Source: Chrysaora quinquecirrha
Taxonomy: Eukaryota; Cnidaria; Scyphozoa; Semaeostomeae; Pelagiidae
Direction: 5' to 3'
Length of the DNA stretch: 64,000 bases
NCBI GenBank assembly: GCA_014526335.1
Contig: JACTAT010000010.1
Coordinates: 4,194,913-4,258,912, forward strand
In this document: positions 22,765-34,500 of the stretch, in pieces
Numbering within the stretch: position 1 is the first letter of the stretch
Layout of the letters: each line of letters starts with the position of its first letter
Notes under the pieces: generated by a model
What the model saw: the letters and a program-made list of their open reading frames with translations, nothing else
What the model was told of the DNA's origin: nothing
Databases searched by the model: none
Position numbers and translations under genes: made by a program

Positions 22765-22890
22765 AACGATGGGTAAGGAGGGGAGAAGTTGGCAAAAAGG
22801 GGAGAAGTGGGCAAGGAGGGGAGAAGTAGGCAAGAAGGGGAAAAGGGGGCAAGGAGGGGAGAAGTGGGCAAGGAGGGGAGAAATGGCCTT
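22765..22890. repeat. Purine-rich minisatellite GGGGAGAAGTGGGCAAGGA
   Basis: About seven imperfect units of 15-17 bases, all purine-rich on the plus strand, in a lipoxygenase intron. Confidence 0.9.
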
Positions 22891-23197
22891 TCAATAACAA
22901 ATAAGTAACTTAGGAATCTAACATACGAGAAATATTCTAAAAAGGCATCGTTTATATAAAAACATAACAGAACATTTAAGGTGATTGAAGACAGTCTAGA
23001 AGGGACTGGGCTGCGAAAATTTCCATTTGAAACTACAAAGGATACCTCAGTTTTTGGCCCTGGCAATGTGTTACTCAGTAGCGTAGCAAACGAGGGGTAA
23101 ACAGGGGTTGTGATGGGAGGGTAAGGAAACAATTGCCTTAAGCGTCAAAACAGAGGGGTTGCAGAATTAAGTAGTAGGAGGTGGTGGTTGTGGTAGT

Positions 23198-23370
23198 AAA
23201 GGTGAAATGAAGTATTAATCGCCAGTCGTTAGGATCTCAGCAATAGGATGACTAATCGGGACCTCGACCCTGGCTGTGACGCTGCAGTAGCTGGGGTTCG
23301 AACCCCGACCTCGCTGAGCTTCTGACACCACCAGCCAGCTCCATTACGCAATGACGCCACATCACCTTAG
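23198..23370 (-). mobile_element. SINE-A copy, well preserved
   Basis: Contains AATCGCCAGTCGTTAGGATC, CTCGACCCTGGCTGTGACGC and box B-like GGGGTTCGAACCCCGACC. It ends about 20 bases before lipoxygenase exon 4's donor at 23388. Confidence 0.8.
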
Positions 23371-23734
23371 AATTCATATCTGACTTACGGAAGGTCTTGG
23401 TAGTTTTCCTTTTTCTTTGAAAAGAGATTCCATTTCCTCAAGTGAATTCCAAGAAAGTGGCTCGTCAAATGTGTTACGATAATGCGCAAAGAACTTTGCC
23501 TTCTTTTCCTTCATATCGAACTGCAAGGAGATAAAAATAATTTGTAATTTGATCTTAAGAGTATACTAAAATTGGTTAAGAAACTGGTGAACAAACGTTA
23601 AAGTTCCAAGACATAAGGAACCTAGTAATGCACCAATGATTCTTATAAAATATGAGAGTATATGTACTGAAGATATATTTGTCATGAATGGTTAATTTGA
23701 CATTCATGACCAATACTAAAATGACAATTAATGG

Positions 23735-24400
23735 GGAATATAAAACGGGAGGAGAGCCTTGGGCTTAAGATTCGACGATTACGCTGGGCTCTTAGGCCCA
23801 CTAGAATTGTCATTCGCTTTGATCATCCAGTCCGTGTTCGAAACCAATCAATTGGGGGTACTGTATGCGACTTGTGGAAAAGTCTATCCAAGTTTTTGCC
23901 GCTCATGACAAATAAAAACATATGTAGTTTAGGGTGCTCAAGCAGGCTCAACATAGCAGAAACACAGACCCAAAACGGAGAAGAGCCTAGGGCTGTATGA
24001 CTTGGAGAGACAATCAGCGATTTTATTGAGCTCTTTAAAAAAATGGAATCGCCGTTAATTCTCTGGTGATGCAGTCCAGGTTTGAATCCCATCAACTGGG
24101 TATGCTACTTGTGGAAAATCTAGTCTAGTGTTCGCCATTCATGAAAGATATGCATAAATATGTATGGTGCTGAAGGAGGCTCAACATAGCTGAAACAGAA
24201 CGTCAAACAGAAGGACAGTCTGGGGCTGTATGACTTAAAGAGTTACGTGGTTGTTTTTAAACCAGTGGAAACATCGTTGGCTCTGTCTAGGGTTCGAATC
24301 CAATCAATGGTTAGACTCGCTAAAAAAGTCGTAGATTCGCTCCCAGCCCAAGCTACGACTCATGTAGAAAGTCTAATCAATGGTGTTATGCCACTAAGAA
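23735..24400 (+). mobile_element. Tandem array of three SINE-B units
   Basis: Units of about 235 bases start at about 23735, 23965 and 24205. Each has GAGCCTTGGGCT or GAGCCTAGGGCTGTATGACTT, an ATCGCCGTTA-like block, box B-like GTTCGAA or TTTGAATCCCATC, and in the first two a GGCTCAACATAGC tail. The single dispersed relative at 35340-35490 has an intact tRNA-like AGCTCAGTGG and GGTTCGAATCC. Confidence 0.75.
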
Positions 24401-24964
24401 TCTGTATCTAAGGACAATGATAATCAAAACACCTCACCTTGTGGAAATTACTATATATTTCTTCCCTTGGAAGCATGCGAATCTAAAATGAGAAGAAGTA
24501 TCGAAGTATAAACTGCAGTCATAATGCGTGAAGCTTTAAGCACACAGCTCGGCATACAGTATGTCAGTATGCCTCCTGTTGTTGTACGTTTGGGACACAA
24601 GGAAGAATTTAAGACAGGTAAGGTAGACGGGGTCTTATGGTTGTCGTAGAATTAAATTGTGTCATACCTGTAGAGGAAGCCCTCTGACTTTATGATAGGC
24701 GTAGATTATCTGTTTGAGAGTTAGTTCTGTTTTCCTTTGCTCAGAGTTTTGATCAACCTGTGGGAGGCAGCTATCAAATTCATTAACAATCAATGATTTG
24801 TTGGGTTTCATCCATCGATGTACAGGAAAAACAGCCACTTTGTTATGTCCATCGTCAAATATATGCCTAACCATGACTTTATCAAGATACCAATCGACAT
24901 CACCTAGAATTCAAGATAAAGGAATTAATTGCTGCAAAGGAATGCAAAGTGAGTGCGTATCAGG

Positions 24965-25327
24965 AGTGTTTTATGATCTATGATGATTATGATGATGATT
25001 ATGATGATGATGATGATGATGATGATGACGATGGTGATGATGATGATGACGATGATGATGATGATGATGATGATGACGAAGATGGTGATGATGATGAAGT
25101 TGATGATGATGGTTGTTTTCATGGTAATGATGATGATGATTTAAGGTGATCATCAATGATGATGATGTTGATGATGATGATGATGGTGATAATGATGATG
25201 ATGACGATAATTACGATGATGATGACGATGATGATGCTGATGATGTAGCGAAGATGGTGATGATGATGAAGTTGATGATGATGGTTGTTTTCATGGTAAT
25301 GATGATGATGATTTAAGGTGATCATCA

Positions 25328-25363
<36 letters not shown>

Positions 25364-25690
25364 GTGATAATGATGATGATGACGATAATTACGATGATGA
25401 TGACGATGATGATGCTGATGATGTAGCGAAGATGGTGATGATGATGAAGTTGATGATGATGATTGTTTTCATGGTCATGATGATGATGATTTAAGGAGAT
25501 CATCAATGATGATGATGTTGATGATGATGATGATGGTGATAATGATGATGATGACGATGATGACGATGATGATGACGATGATGATGCTGATGATGTAGCG
25601 AAGATGGTGATGATGAAGTTGATGATGATGTTTGTTTTCATTGTCATGATGATGATGATTTAAGGCGATCATCTATGATGATGATGTTGT
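24965..25690 (+). repeat. (GAT)n array with about 175-base higher-order units
   Basis: Within the first lipoxygenase intron. On top of the GAT period, a longer unit starting AGATGGTGATGATGATGAAG and containing TGGTTGTTTTCATGGTAATG and TTTAAGG(T/A/C)GATCATC recurs at about 25080, 25252, 25430 and 25602. This is about 3.5 higher-order copies. Confidence 0.9.
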
Positions 25691-25994
25691 TGATGATTTC
25701 ATCTTAAACCGCTTGAAATTTCTTGTAATAAAGGTGGAGGAGGAGGAGGAGGGAGGGGAGGAGGAGGAGGAGGAGGATAGTTAACACAAGGGTTACATAT
25801 GAAAAATGATGTCCATGAAAACTACTCTTATACGGAGAAATGACTGCATATCATCATTATGATTACCTTGCTCTTCATGTTGCTGTACAACAATCTGTTT
25901 GACAACACCAAAACCAGGCAAGCGAGCAACATTAAACTCATCCACTCTTCCTTTCTTGAAAACAGTCATACAGCAGCCATTTAGATGTATTTCT

Positions 25995-26015
25995 CTTGAT
26001 TTCTCCCTTCTTCAT
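25995..26015 (-). other. One-base frameshift in lipoxygenase exon 1
   Basis: The start frame reads through VTLVNEEG to a TAA just after KYI. The other frame gives SREIHLNGCCMTVFKKG and continues in phase into exon 2. One extra base in or near the GGG run at about 26005 would join them, and the exon 1 length plus one gives exactly the phase needed by exon 2. The base is therefore missing here, by mutation or sequencing error. Confidence 0.8.
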
Positions 26016-26183
26016 TGACCAGCGTAACATACACAGAATCATGCAGACCAGCTCCTTTAGTATCACCAGTCTTTATCGATATGACAAAATCCGGAACCTC
26101 AAAACACTCGAAACAACTTGATTTCCCTTGACCCATTTTGACGATTGTATTAATTCCAATGATGCATTCCGGTCTGTATTTTA

Positions 26184-26340
26184 GCTTTCGTTGATTCAGT
26201 AGAGGCTAGCTTTAACTTTGCCAGCTTTCGTTGGTTCAGTAGAAATTAGTTTTAACTTTGCCAGCTTTCGTTGGTTCAGTAGCAGTTAGTTTTAACTTTG
26301 CCAGCTTTCGTTGATTTAGCAGAGGCTAGGTTTGATGTCG
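26184..26340. repeat. 40-base tandem repeat just upstream of the lipoxygenase start
   Basis: Nearly four units of 40 bases. On the plus strand each begins AGCTTTCGTTG(A/G)TTCAGTAG and ends TTTAACTTTGCC. The array starts about 50 bases upstream of the start codon at 26136, so it lies in the 5' UTR or promoter. Confidence 0.85.
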
Positions 26341-26603
26341 TACTGTGGTAGATCAAATGCTTTCAGTGCTTTCAAATTTGTTAGATTTAGTGTTCTGTGA
26401 TGGCCAAAAATCTCTTTTCCAACTCTTTGCAGCAAACCAATATCCATTATTTTACACCAGCTGCATTCTATATTCCTCAGCTTGTACTTAACTCGCTTAT
26501 CTAAGCATAGAGCTCGTTCTTCAACGCACGTCTCTCGTCCACAACCTTCCAGTACTTTCAAAACCTGACAAATGCCAGCTCCACATCCACAGCGTCCATA
26601 CAA
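26316..26603 (-). CDS. Cysteine-rich open frame upstream of lipoxygenase, uncertain
   Basis: An open frame of about 95 codons on the lipoxygenase strand, ending with TAA in the last unit of the 40-base repeat. It has eight cysteines (pattern GRCGCGAGIC, EGCGRETC, ALC, ECSWC, SLC) with little low-complexity sequence, unlike chance frames nearby. No good in-frame ATG or CAG acceptor marks its beginning; a TGA lies 12 codons before TATGGACGC. It could be an exon of an unseen secreted protein, an old coding relic, or chance. I do not recognise the family. Confidence 0.3.
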   Translation of the reverse strand: MYGRCGCGAGICQVLKVLEGCGRETCVEERALCLDKRVKYKLRNIECSWCKIMDIGLLQRVGKEIFGHHRTLNLTNLKALKAFDLPQYDIKPSLC

Positions 26604-28347
26604 CCATTGATAAACTCAAAAATACGTCATTTATTATTTATACATTTCAAAAATATCTGACCAGTACATGTTTAGTGAACGCCTGCAAGCACGTAGAATG
26701 TTGCAAGAACGCTTGGAACTAACCATAAACAAGTATACAAAACACCATCAATAATTAAAATAACAACACATTATTTTAAGTAAATAAATTTTTGCAAGTT
26801 GCTGGGTTCTTTCTCTAAGCATATTCTTGGGCGAATAGTGAGGGTGAGGGTGAAATGATGTGTTTAGCGTCATTCGCTAGGATATCAAGTTAACAGTTGG
26901 CTAGAGCTACAAGTCATTAAGACTGTTGATTTTCTGGAGCCAATGACACAACTTCAAACTGTTGACGCTTTGAATTTATAGCTGCCTTATCCCCTGAGTA
27001 CATTATCATTAATTAGGGGCAATTGAAGGGTTGGCTTGCTGAACCTTGATTAGTTTTTCAAAAAGCCACCTCTATTATTTTGGCCAGGATTGTGGGGATA
27101 AAACCATTCCATTGGAAGTTCCTGCCCCCCCCCGATGAAGAAAACCTTAGAGTTGTTCGCACAACTTTAGACTGTCAAGTTTACAAAGCTCGCCACCCTT
27201 TTCTTGCCAAGCAGGAGAAACGTATATTGTAGCTTTGTAGTTTAGGCCAATTTTGCTTAATTTAATATAGTTAAAGTTGAATTCAGTCATTTATAGACAG
27301 GGGAATAGAATTTATCTTAAATCTTGCAGAAAGAAATAAGGATTAACTAGGAAGAAACTTTTCAGCTTAATATCAAACTCCGTAGCCCTACATAAACTTA
27401 CTTCCAAGAGCAAGTTGTGTGCGTCAGAATATAAATAATTCAACCATCATTTTCGCGTTCATCTTCGTACGAGAAATTTCTTCAATGATGAATGTGCTTC
27501 CATTCATGATCATTCATTAAATCTTAATGTTTTAGCTCTGGTCATTGAGGAAATTAAACTAGACTGTTGCAGGGATCGTTGTCTAGCGGTCTAGATGTAG
27601 TGGGTTGTTTTGCTAGATACGATGGATTATGCCTACATTACAAACCCCCAACGCCCTCTAAATCATTCTTAAAATTGGATACCTCTCCACGTTAGCCTAT
27701 TCTTGTTACCAATTTTCCCCAAGGGGTACTCACAAATGTAACAGGACAGGTATAGCACCACATATGGGTGGGTGTTACTTCAAAGATTCTGTGCAAATAA
27801 GATCTAAAGACAAGGTCTAAAAGCCTATTTCTTACAAGTGAGTGTAAGAAATGCAAATGCATACCAAAACCTTAGAAACTGAAAGCAACTCAAAGCTGAT
27901 GGAAAGCAAATCAAAGGTGGCACATTCCTGTAAGTTGGAGGGTCAAGTTAGTAACCCTCCGGAATTTTTTTACATCAAATGAGGTGGGCCTAGTTGTTGC
28001 AGGGTAGGCAAGACCCGTAAGACTTCCAAAATCAGCAGAAAATTTTGAAACTTAAGAAACTGTTGCATTTTTTACGAAAATGGTGCTCGAAAAAACGTCG
28101 AATCGGGTTGTCAATATCAATCTATAAGATATTTCGACCGTCGATCCTCTGTAGCGAGGTTAAGGAATATTGGGACTGTAATAAAAGTCATCATAACGTA
28201 TCGATAATCAAATCATCGTAGTAAAACATCTATTTACAATGGAAAACCATAACATTTTAAAATCCTATGAAAAGAAGCACTCACAAACGCTTAAATAAAT
28301 TAAAAATTTACAACTGAAATTCAGTTAAAAATTTACATTGCATCTGA
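26604..28347. other. Spacer between lipoxygenase and LRRC9
   Basis: Contains a SINE-A fragment at about 26835-26895 (GGTGAAATGATGTGTTTAGCGTC) and a partial MITE end at about 27710-27790. No exon with splice support was seen. Confidence 0.45.
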
Positions 28348-28353
28348 GTTTAT
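28348..28353 (-). promoter_or_regulatory. Candidate LRRC9 polyadenylation signal AATAAA
   Basis: AATAAA on the minus strand about 200 bases after the proposed LRRC9 stop at 28552-28554. Confidence 0.4.
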
Positions 28354-28551
28354 TTACAAGCTTGAAAATCAAGTATATAAACAACGACCCAATAATTTAT
28401 GAACAAACAAAAACTGATATGAAAATAAAAGGAGTCTTACCTGTATTGAAGATAATATTTCTTATAACATGTATCTAGCATTGTTCTGAGAATTCTAAGT
28501 TTGTATCTTTTCTGTCTTGGGTAAATCGTTTTCTCCTTTCCCAGGATAACT

Positions 28552-31500
28552 TTACCTGCGTCCGCGATGCCTGTTGATACAAGATAGAGAAACATAATCA
28601 GAAACCTAATCTGAAAACAGTAAAACCTCTACTGTAAATCCTCGAATTGGCGCCCCCTCGAATAAGCCCTCCCCTAAAATTAGTCCCCACCCTAGAGCGA
28701 TAAATTGTTAATAAGCCCCCCTCGAATAAGCCCCCATCCCTGGCATGTTGGTGTTAGCCTTTTGAGTCAATATTTAGTATTTATCGAGTTATGACAACAA
28801 AACACATTCTCTAAAGTCGGTGACAAATAATGCTTTTGTGAATAATATTTAAGTCCCCTCGTTTAAGCCCCCACCTCGAATAAGCCCCCTTCCAAAATAA
28901 GGAATGCTACGGTATTATTTGAATGTTTCAATTCAATTCAATTGTACTTACTTGCTGTTATCATTATTATTATCACGACTATTTCCTGATTTCCTGCTGC
29001 CATTTGATTGGTTCTTCCGAGAGTTCTTTTGATCTAAAGATAAAGAAGAATTGTTAGTGTTGGAAAACTCTATTGGGGTGGGGGGTGGTTGACTTGAGCT
29101 TGCAATATGTTTTGCCCGAGGGCCAATTCACTTCTTTGAATCTTGTTCACCCTCGGATATCAATTTTCTTCATAGAAAATCATTGGAAATCCTTTTGCTT
29201 TAATGGGAATCTCGTACGCCTTATGAAGGAGTGAAATACCCGATCGTTGTGCCACTGGCATAACTTTTTCATGTTCGGATCTGGATTTCCAGTATATTCA
29301 ATATGCAAGAAGATTAACTAAAGAGCAAAAGGATTTCAACAAGGGTTGGGAGCTGGGAGTGACTAAGGCGGATTTACTGGGGAGGTGGGGGTCGAGAAGC
29401 CCCAAATGTTTGGTTGAAATGAAAACTGATTTGGCAAAATTTGATGGATTCGGAACAATTGCAAAAAACCTTTATTTTGTCTGGTAAACGGATTTCCTTC
29501 TCGAAAACATTCCAGCGAATAATTTTGGTAGTACAAAATTTCAAAATTGCGATAAACAGCGGAAACATTTTCGGGCATATTTTACAGCTTTTTTCGTCTG
29601 ACACTCCTCAGAGTATGAACGTCAGAAACAGACCGAAACACTTGACAAAGGCGGAATTTACACCCAGATGCGGATCGAAATGCACAAGCGAAAAAATATT
29701 TCTAAGTATGCCCGACAATGTTACCGCTGTTGTCGAAACTTTGAAATATTGTAACCTATAATAAGTCTGCTACTGGACAGAGACCTTCCTCTCCACCTCT
29801 GCGGAGTAGCCTCACTTTTGGTTATATAGCCCACTACTGTGAAACGGCATAACAAGATAGAGATAGAGATATACATACTCTTTGGGTAATCAAGGAAGTC
29901 TGTATCGACAAAAGGTGGTGGCGATAGATTGTGTAGACGCTCAAGGTTCTGTATACGAGCACCAATATTGTAAGTGAAATCAGGTGTACTGCCACTCAGC
30001 TGAACTTGGGTCACCTGTAAAATGATTCAGAAATTGATTGCTTAATATTGAAGTGAATTGTGTGTCAAGTACTGGGCACGAGATCACGTGATAAGACGCT
30101 TTTTCTTGTTTTCTTATTCTTAGTTGTAGTCATGTTGTAGTTAGCCAAGTTCACGTAAAGTCACGTTTTGAATATAAGGTTCTTTTGTATATATTTATGT
30201 ATAAAATACACGACTGTCTCTTTCTGTGCTTCACAATTTGGTGCCGTGACCAGTTCGCCTGAGTATTGCTGAGTTCATTCATGGTTATTCGTTAGTTCGT
30301 CGTTTTTTTTCTCGTGTTCATTCATTCAACCATGCCGTTTGACCCATTTAAGCAGGCCATTTTTTCTGCTTCATTTTTTTACTGTACTCCCTGGGTTGTA
30401 TTTTGTGAATCGCGGGCCGCCATACAGTCGGCGCTGCGAGGGTTTTGCGGCCTTCATCACGAAGATACCGAGTTTATACCTTGGTGCGGTGTCACAGAGA
30501 GCAAGGTCTTTTAAATCTTGTAATCTGTGCTCGCAAGCCTGGATTTGAACCACAGACCTTGAGCCTAAATGGCGCAAGTACTAACCACTATGTTAGGCTG
30601 CACTCTAAATATGAATATTTATGAACATTTACTACGAATATTAAATAAAATAATTACCTTTAAAGGAACTTGACCTTGAGGCCTAACCAGACCATTATTT
30701 ATCCCTGGGAGGGAAATGTTCGCAGCGCCAGCGAGAGTTTGAAGAAGTTGGACACCACCTTGTTGCTCAAGAAAATATAATTCAGCTTTTGTTCTTTCTT
30801 CATTCGTCACAGGAATTCCGTCAATGCTGATTAGATTTGGTTGACGAAATACTAACATAGGCCTATGCATCAAGCGACGAGAAACCTTGGAAAAATAATG
30901 AAAGAATAATGTGAAAAATCCCGCCTTCAATTTGCTATAAGCTCAGAGGTACCTTAACAGTCATTGGGCAGTACAAAATTTCAAAATTCCAAGCAGAAAC
31001 ATTTTGGGACCTACTAAAAGCATTTTTCATCGGACACTCCTCATAGTATAAACGTCAGAAACAGACCGAAACAAATGACAAAGGCGGAATTTATAACTAG
31101 ATGCGGAGCGAAAATGCATAAATCATTTGTAGCTTAACCATAAAATTCGGAATAAGAGACCATTTATAGCCTTAAGAAATGGCATATCAACAAAAATGTT
31201 TTGAAGTTGAAGGCAAGGGTAAATGGTGTATACCGCCAGTAGCTAGCATCTCAAGAGTAGATTCACTAACGATGCATCGACCCTGGACCCTGGCTGTGAT
31301 GCTACCATAGCTGGTGCACGAATACCAACATAACTGAACTCCTGACGCGAAAAGCCAGCTGGATAAGAGCAACGAAGTCACAGAACCTTCTTTTGTAGCT
31401 CAGTAGCTTTGTAGCTATGGGTGCTCTAGATTCTGAGACAAAATGGGGGAATAACCGCCTGTTTGCCTGAGGAGGCTAAAAATAAACCCACTTAAATAAG

Positions 31501-34500
31501 GGATAAGTACTCATTTGAAGCAATCTCTAAATTTCTGCACAATCTGGGTTACAAAGTAAATGTCGTCCTAATAAAATAGCGCACTTGCAAACTCAGAACA
31601 GACCATAATACATATTTTGGCTGTGGTTTATCACAATATTGAAGCTGTCTAGATAGTTTAGGAAGTATATGGGTGCAATTTTCCTACTTATAAACATGGT
31701 TGGATAGAATCTTCAGTTGAACACGGATAACATCTTTGATATAATGCAGTTATGATCTAACATTACTTACCGGATTTCCAATGATTGACACTTCGATAAG
31801 ATTTGATAGATTTTCGAGTTTCTCAATTTCTGCACTCTCCTAGGAAAATACAAGAAAAAAGATGTCGAACAACTCTACTTTGCATAGATTCAATGTATCT
31901 AATTATTTGCCAAAACTCAATCAATTTAATTACGGTAGCATGGTACTGTAGCTAACTTAAAAATAAAACTATACCTATCGTTAAAATTGGCAAACCTATG
32001 GGGCTAAAGTTAGCCCAAAGTATCCCATAAATGTGCCACTGATAAATCCTGCACCGTATTACAGAAATCAAGAAGGATGAAATTCTAAGGCCTTGGCCAA
32101 ACGACCAAACATTGTTTGAAACACTTTGAATCTGATCACCAAAAACAATGTTTGACTGTTGGCCATAACGCAAAACGTTGCTCATCAATCATATTTTGCT
32201 TGATAGAAGCACAAAATATTTAAAAGTTTTTAGAAAACATTGGTGAGCGAATACTGCTTGCTAAGTAATGTTTAGTGAAGAGGCCTAACGGTCAAACATT
32301 GGTTGTTATGCAAATATCAAATGTTTAGCCAACAATTTCGTTTTGCCAGGACCTTTTGTTTGTCAAGCAATGTTTTGGTACGTATCAGAAGTTCAAACAT
32401 TGTTTGATAAGCAAATTTCAAATGTTTGACAAACAATGTTTGATCGTTTGGCCAAAGCCTAAAGATTACCATGGCGAGTGGTGTGAATTTTATTCAATCA
32501 AAATTACCTGTATTCTGTTTAGGCCGATATAGAGCCTTTGCAAGTTCACTAGAGAGTTCATGTTTGATAATTCTCGCAATCTTGGAAAATATAAAAGAAA
32601 TCGAGTGAAATAAAGGGAAATCGGAAATTCTAAAACTGCCAAATTCTGAAAACGGCAGAATTCGCAGAAATGGCAATATACTTGCTTATCAAAGACAAAC
32701 GTTAGAAAATGGAAAATGGTAGATTTCGAAGGTTCGAATTCGTTTCGCCAATGTCATTTTGATGAGCTCTAATAAGAGCGAAGCGTCAGGTATTTGAGAA
32801 AGGGGAGGCTGGAAAAATTAATCGTATTAGACATAGCTCACCTGTTCTCCTCAACATGAAGTTCTGTAATTTTCCATTGATTGACGAAGGAATACTCCGA
32901 GAAGGCCTAAAATCAAGAAAATCCCTTTTTTAATTAACGATAAAAGAAAAACTGTGAAAAACAATTAATGAAATTCGAACCAATGTGAAATAAAGTATGA
33001 GTTCATCATCCACTTTCCACTTGTTCTGAAGAGAGATTTTTGGATTCTTGATAAGAAACTTTGGTCCACCAATATGAGTAGAGTTTCTTACTGTAGGTCT
33101 TGAAACTTGTGACATAGAAAAAGTTTCTCAAAGAGTTCTTAAACTTGCCAAGAAAGAAATTTTGTCGTTTAATGAAATTTTCAATAAACAAATGCCTTCT
33201 TCCATCTAAAGCTGTTTATTCAGTTAATTTAGGAGGGGTAGAAGAGGAAGAAGAAGAACAAGAAGAAATAGAAGAAGAAGAAGAAAAAGAAGAACAAGAA
33301 CAAGAACAAGAACAAGAGCAAGAAGAACAAGAAGAAGAAATATAAGAAGAAATAACAGTTATTACAAAAAAGCAATACCCTTGAGCTACCTTTATTTTAT
33401 TTTTGTCCAGAACTAATTCACGAAGCTCAACGGATCCTTCCAGCCCATCCACTTTCGTAATTTCATTTCCTAAGGTAAAAGTTGAACACTAAAAAAACTA
33501 AATTCTCACAACAAAACATGATTTAAAACTAACCGTTCCACCTAGTCGACTGCCTGCGTAGCTCTCAATCAACCAGGTCGAATTCAGTCGAAATGCAAAC
33601 AAAGACTAAGACTAAAGGAAATATGTTTCCAATGAATGAAATATATATGTTATATGAAATTAAATAATTATTAATATGAAAATACAGTACCTTGAAGAAA
33701 TAAGGTCTTCAAATTTCGAAGTTTTCCAAGCTGAAGAGTTGCCATGTTGCTTATTCCATTAAATCTTGAAAGGAAGAAGAAAATGAAGGAGAAGAATATG
33801 AAAAAGAAGAAGAAGTAAAGAAAGAAGTAGAAGAAGAAGATGAAAAAGATAAAGACGAAGAAAAAGAAAAAGAAGAAGATAAAGAAGAATAAGAAAAAGA
33901 TAATGATGATAAAGAAGAAGATAAAGAAGAAGGAAAAAGAAGTAGAAGAAAAAGAAGAAGACCAAAAGAAGAAAAGAAGAAGAGGCAGAAGAAGGAGCAG
34001 AAAAGATACAGAAGAAGAAGAAAAGAAGAAGAAGAAGAAGAAGAAGAAGAAGAAGAAGAATCACGGACAAAATAATGTTGAGACAGAGAACCTATAAAAA
34101 TATATTTTACTTGAAAATGTACCTGTACCTCCACATAGCGTATTGGCTCACTTTGCCCCCCCCCCCCAGTTCAATGTTGATAATTTCGTTTCATTCGCCA
34201 CAGAATTGAGCGACCCATCATGCGGGCATAATATGTATCAAGAAATCTTTCACAAAGAAATCAACATTGAATGGGGGAGGGGGGCAGAGACATTGACCCC
34301 AAATCAACATGACTGAGTATTTGTCTCAACATATTTTGTCCACGATTGTAGGATTAGGATAAAGAAAATACGATCAGGACGTCAAGCATAAATAAGCAGA
34401 ATTTGTTGCCCGATGCTTTTGAAAATGTTTAAAAACATTCTTGGCTAGCAAAATGTGTGACGAGCATTGTTTTGCGACGTGGCCAAACAGTTAAAAATTT

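Larger units (their letters stand above)
16180..26136 (-). pseudogene. LOX-like: Animal lipoxygenase with N-terminal PLAT domain, gene with three lesions
   Basis: Minus-strand exons, all GT-AG: 26136-25867, 24903-24668, 24482-24438, 23520-23389, 22710-22613, 21118-20983, 20545-20450, 20014-19918, 19312-19195, 19023-18900, 18793-18733, 18364-18304, 17381-17208, 16343-16180. Lipoxygenases add dioxygen to polyunsaturated fatty acids using a non-haem iron. Exons 1-2 encode the PLAT beta-sandwich (GDTKGAGLHDSVYVTL; FNVARLPGFGVVKQIVV). Exon 5 has FGKQRLIGCNP. Exon 8 has the first iron ligands, H-R-C-C-L-H, and exon 9 the STHVILE that follows. Exon 13 has ISTAEHAAVNLPLY with the third His and the Asn ligand. 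Lesions: a missing base in exon 1 near 26005; a missing exon between exons 10 and 11 (phases do not join and the RDD-W region is absent); and a TGA in exon 12. The last exon, which should end in the iron-ligating Ile, was not found. About 604 residues are visible. Pseudogene or draft error remain equal options; conserved splice sites and ligands argue for recent function. Confidence 0.9.

Noticed and set aside
28440..29030. Alternative minus-strand frame with a signal-like MAAGNQEIVVIIIMITA
   Set aside because: It shares exons 34 and 35 with LRRC9 in another phase. The LRRC9 phase joins from exon 33 and ends at a stop; the alternative lacks a convincing start and next exon.
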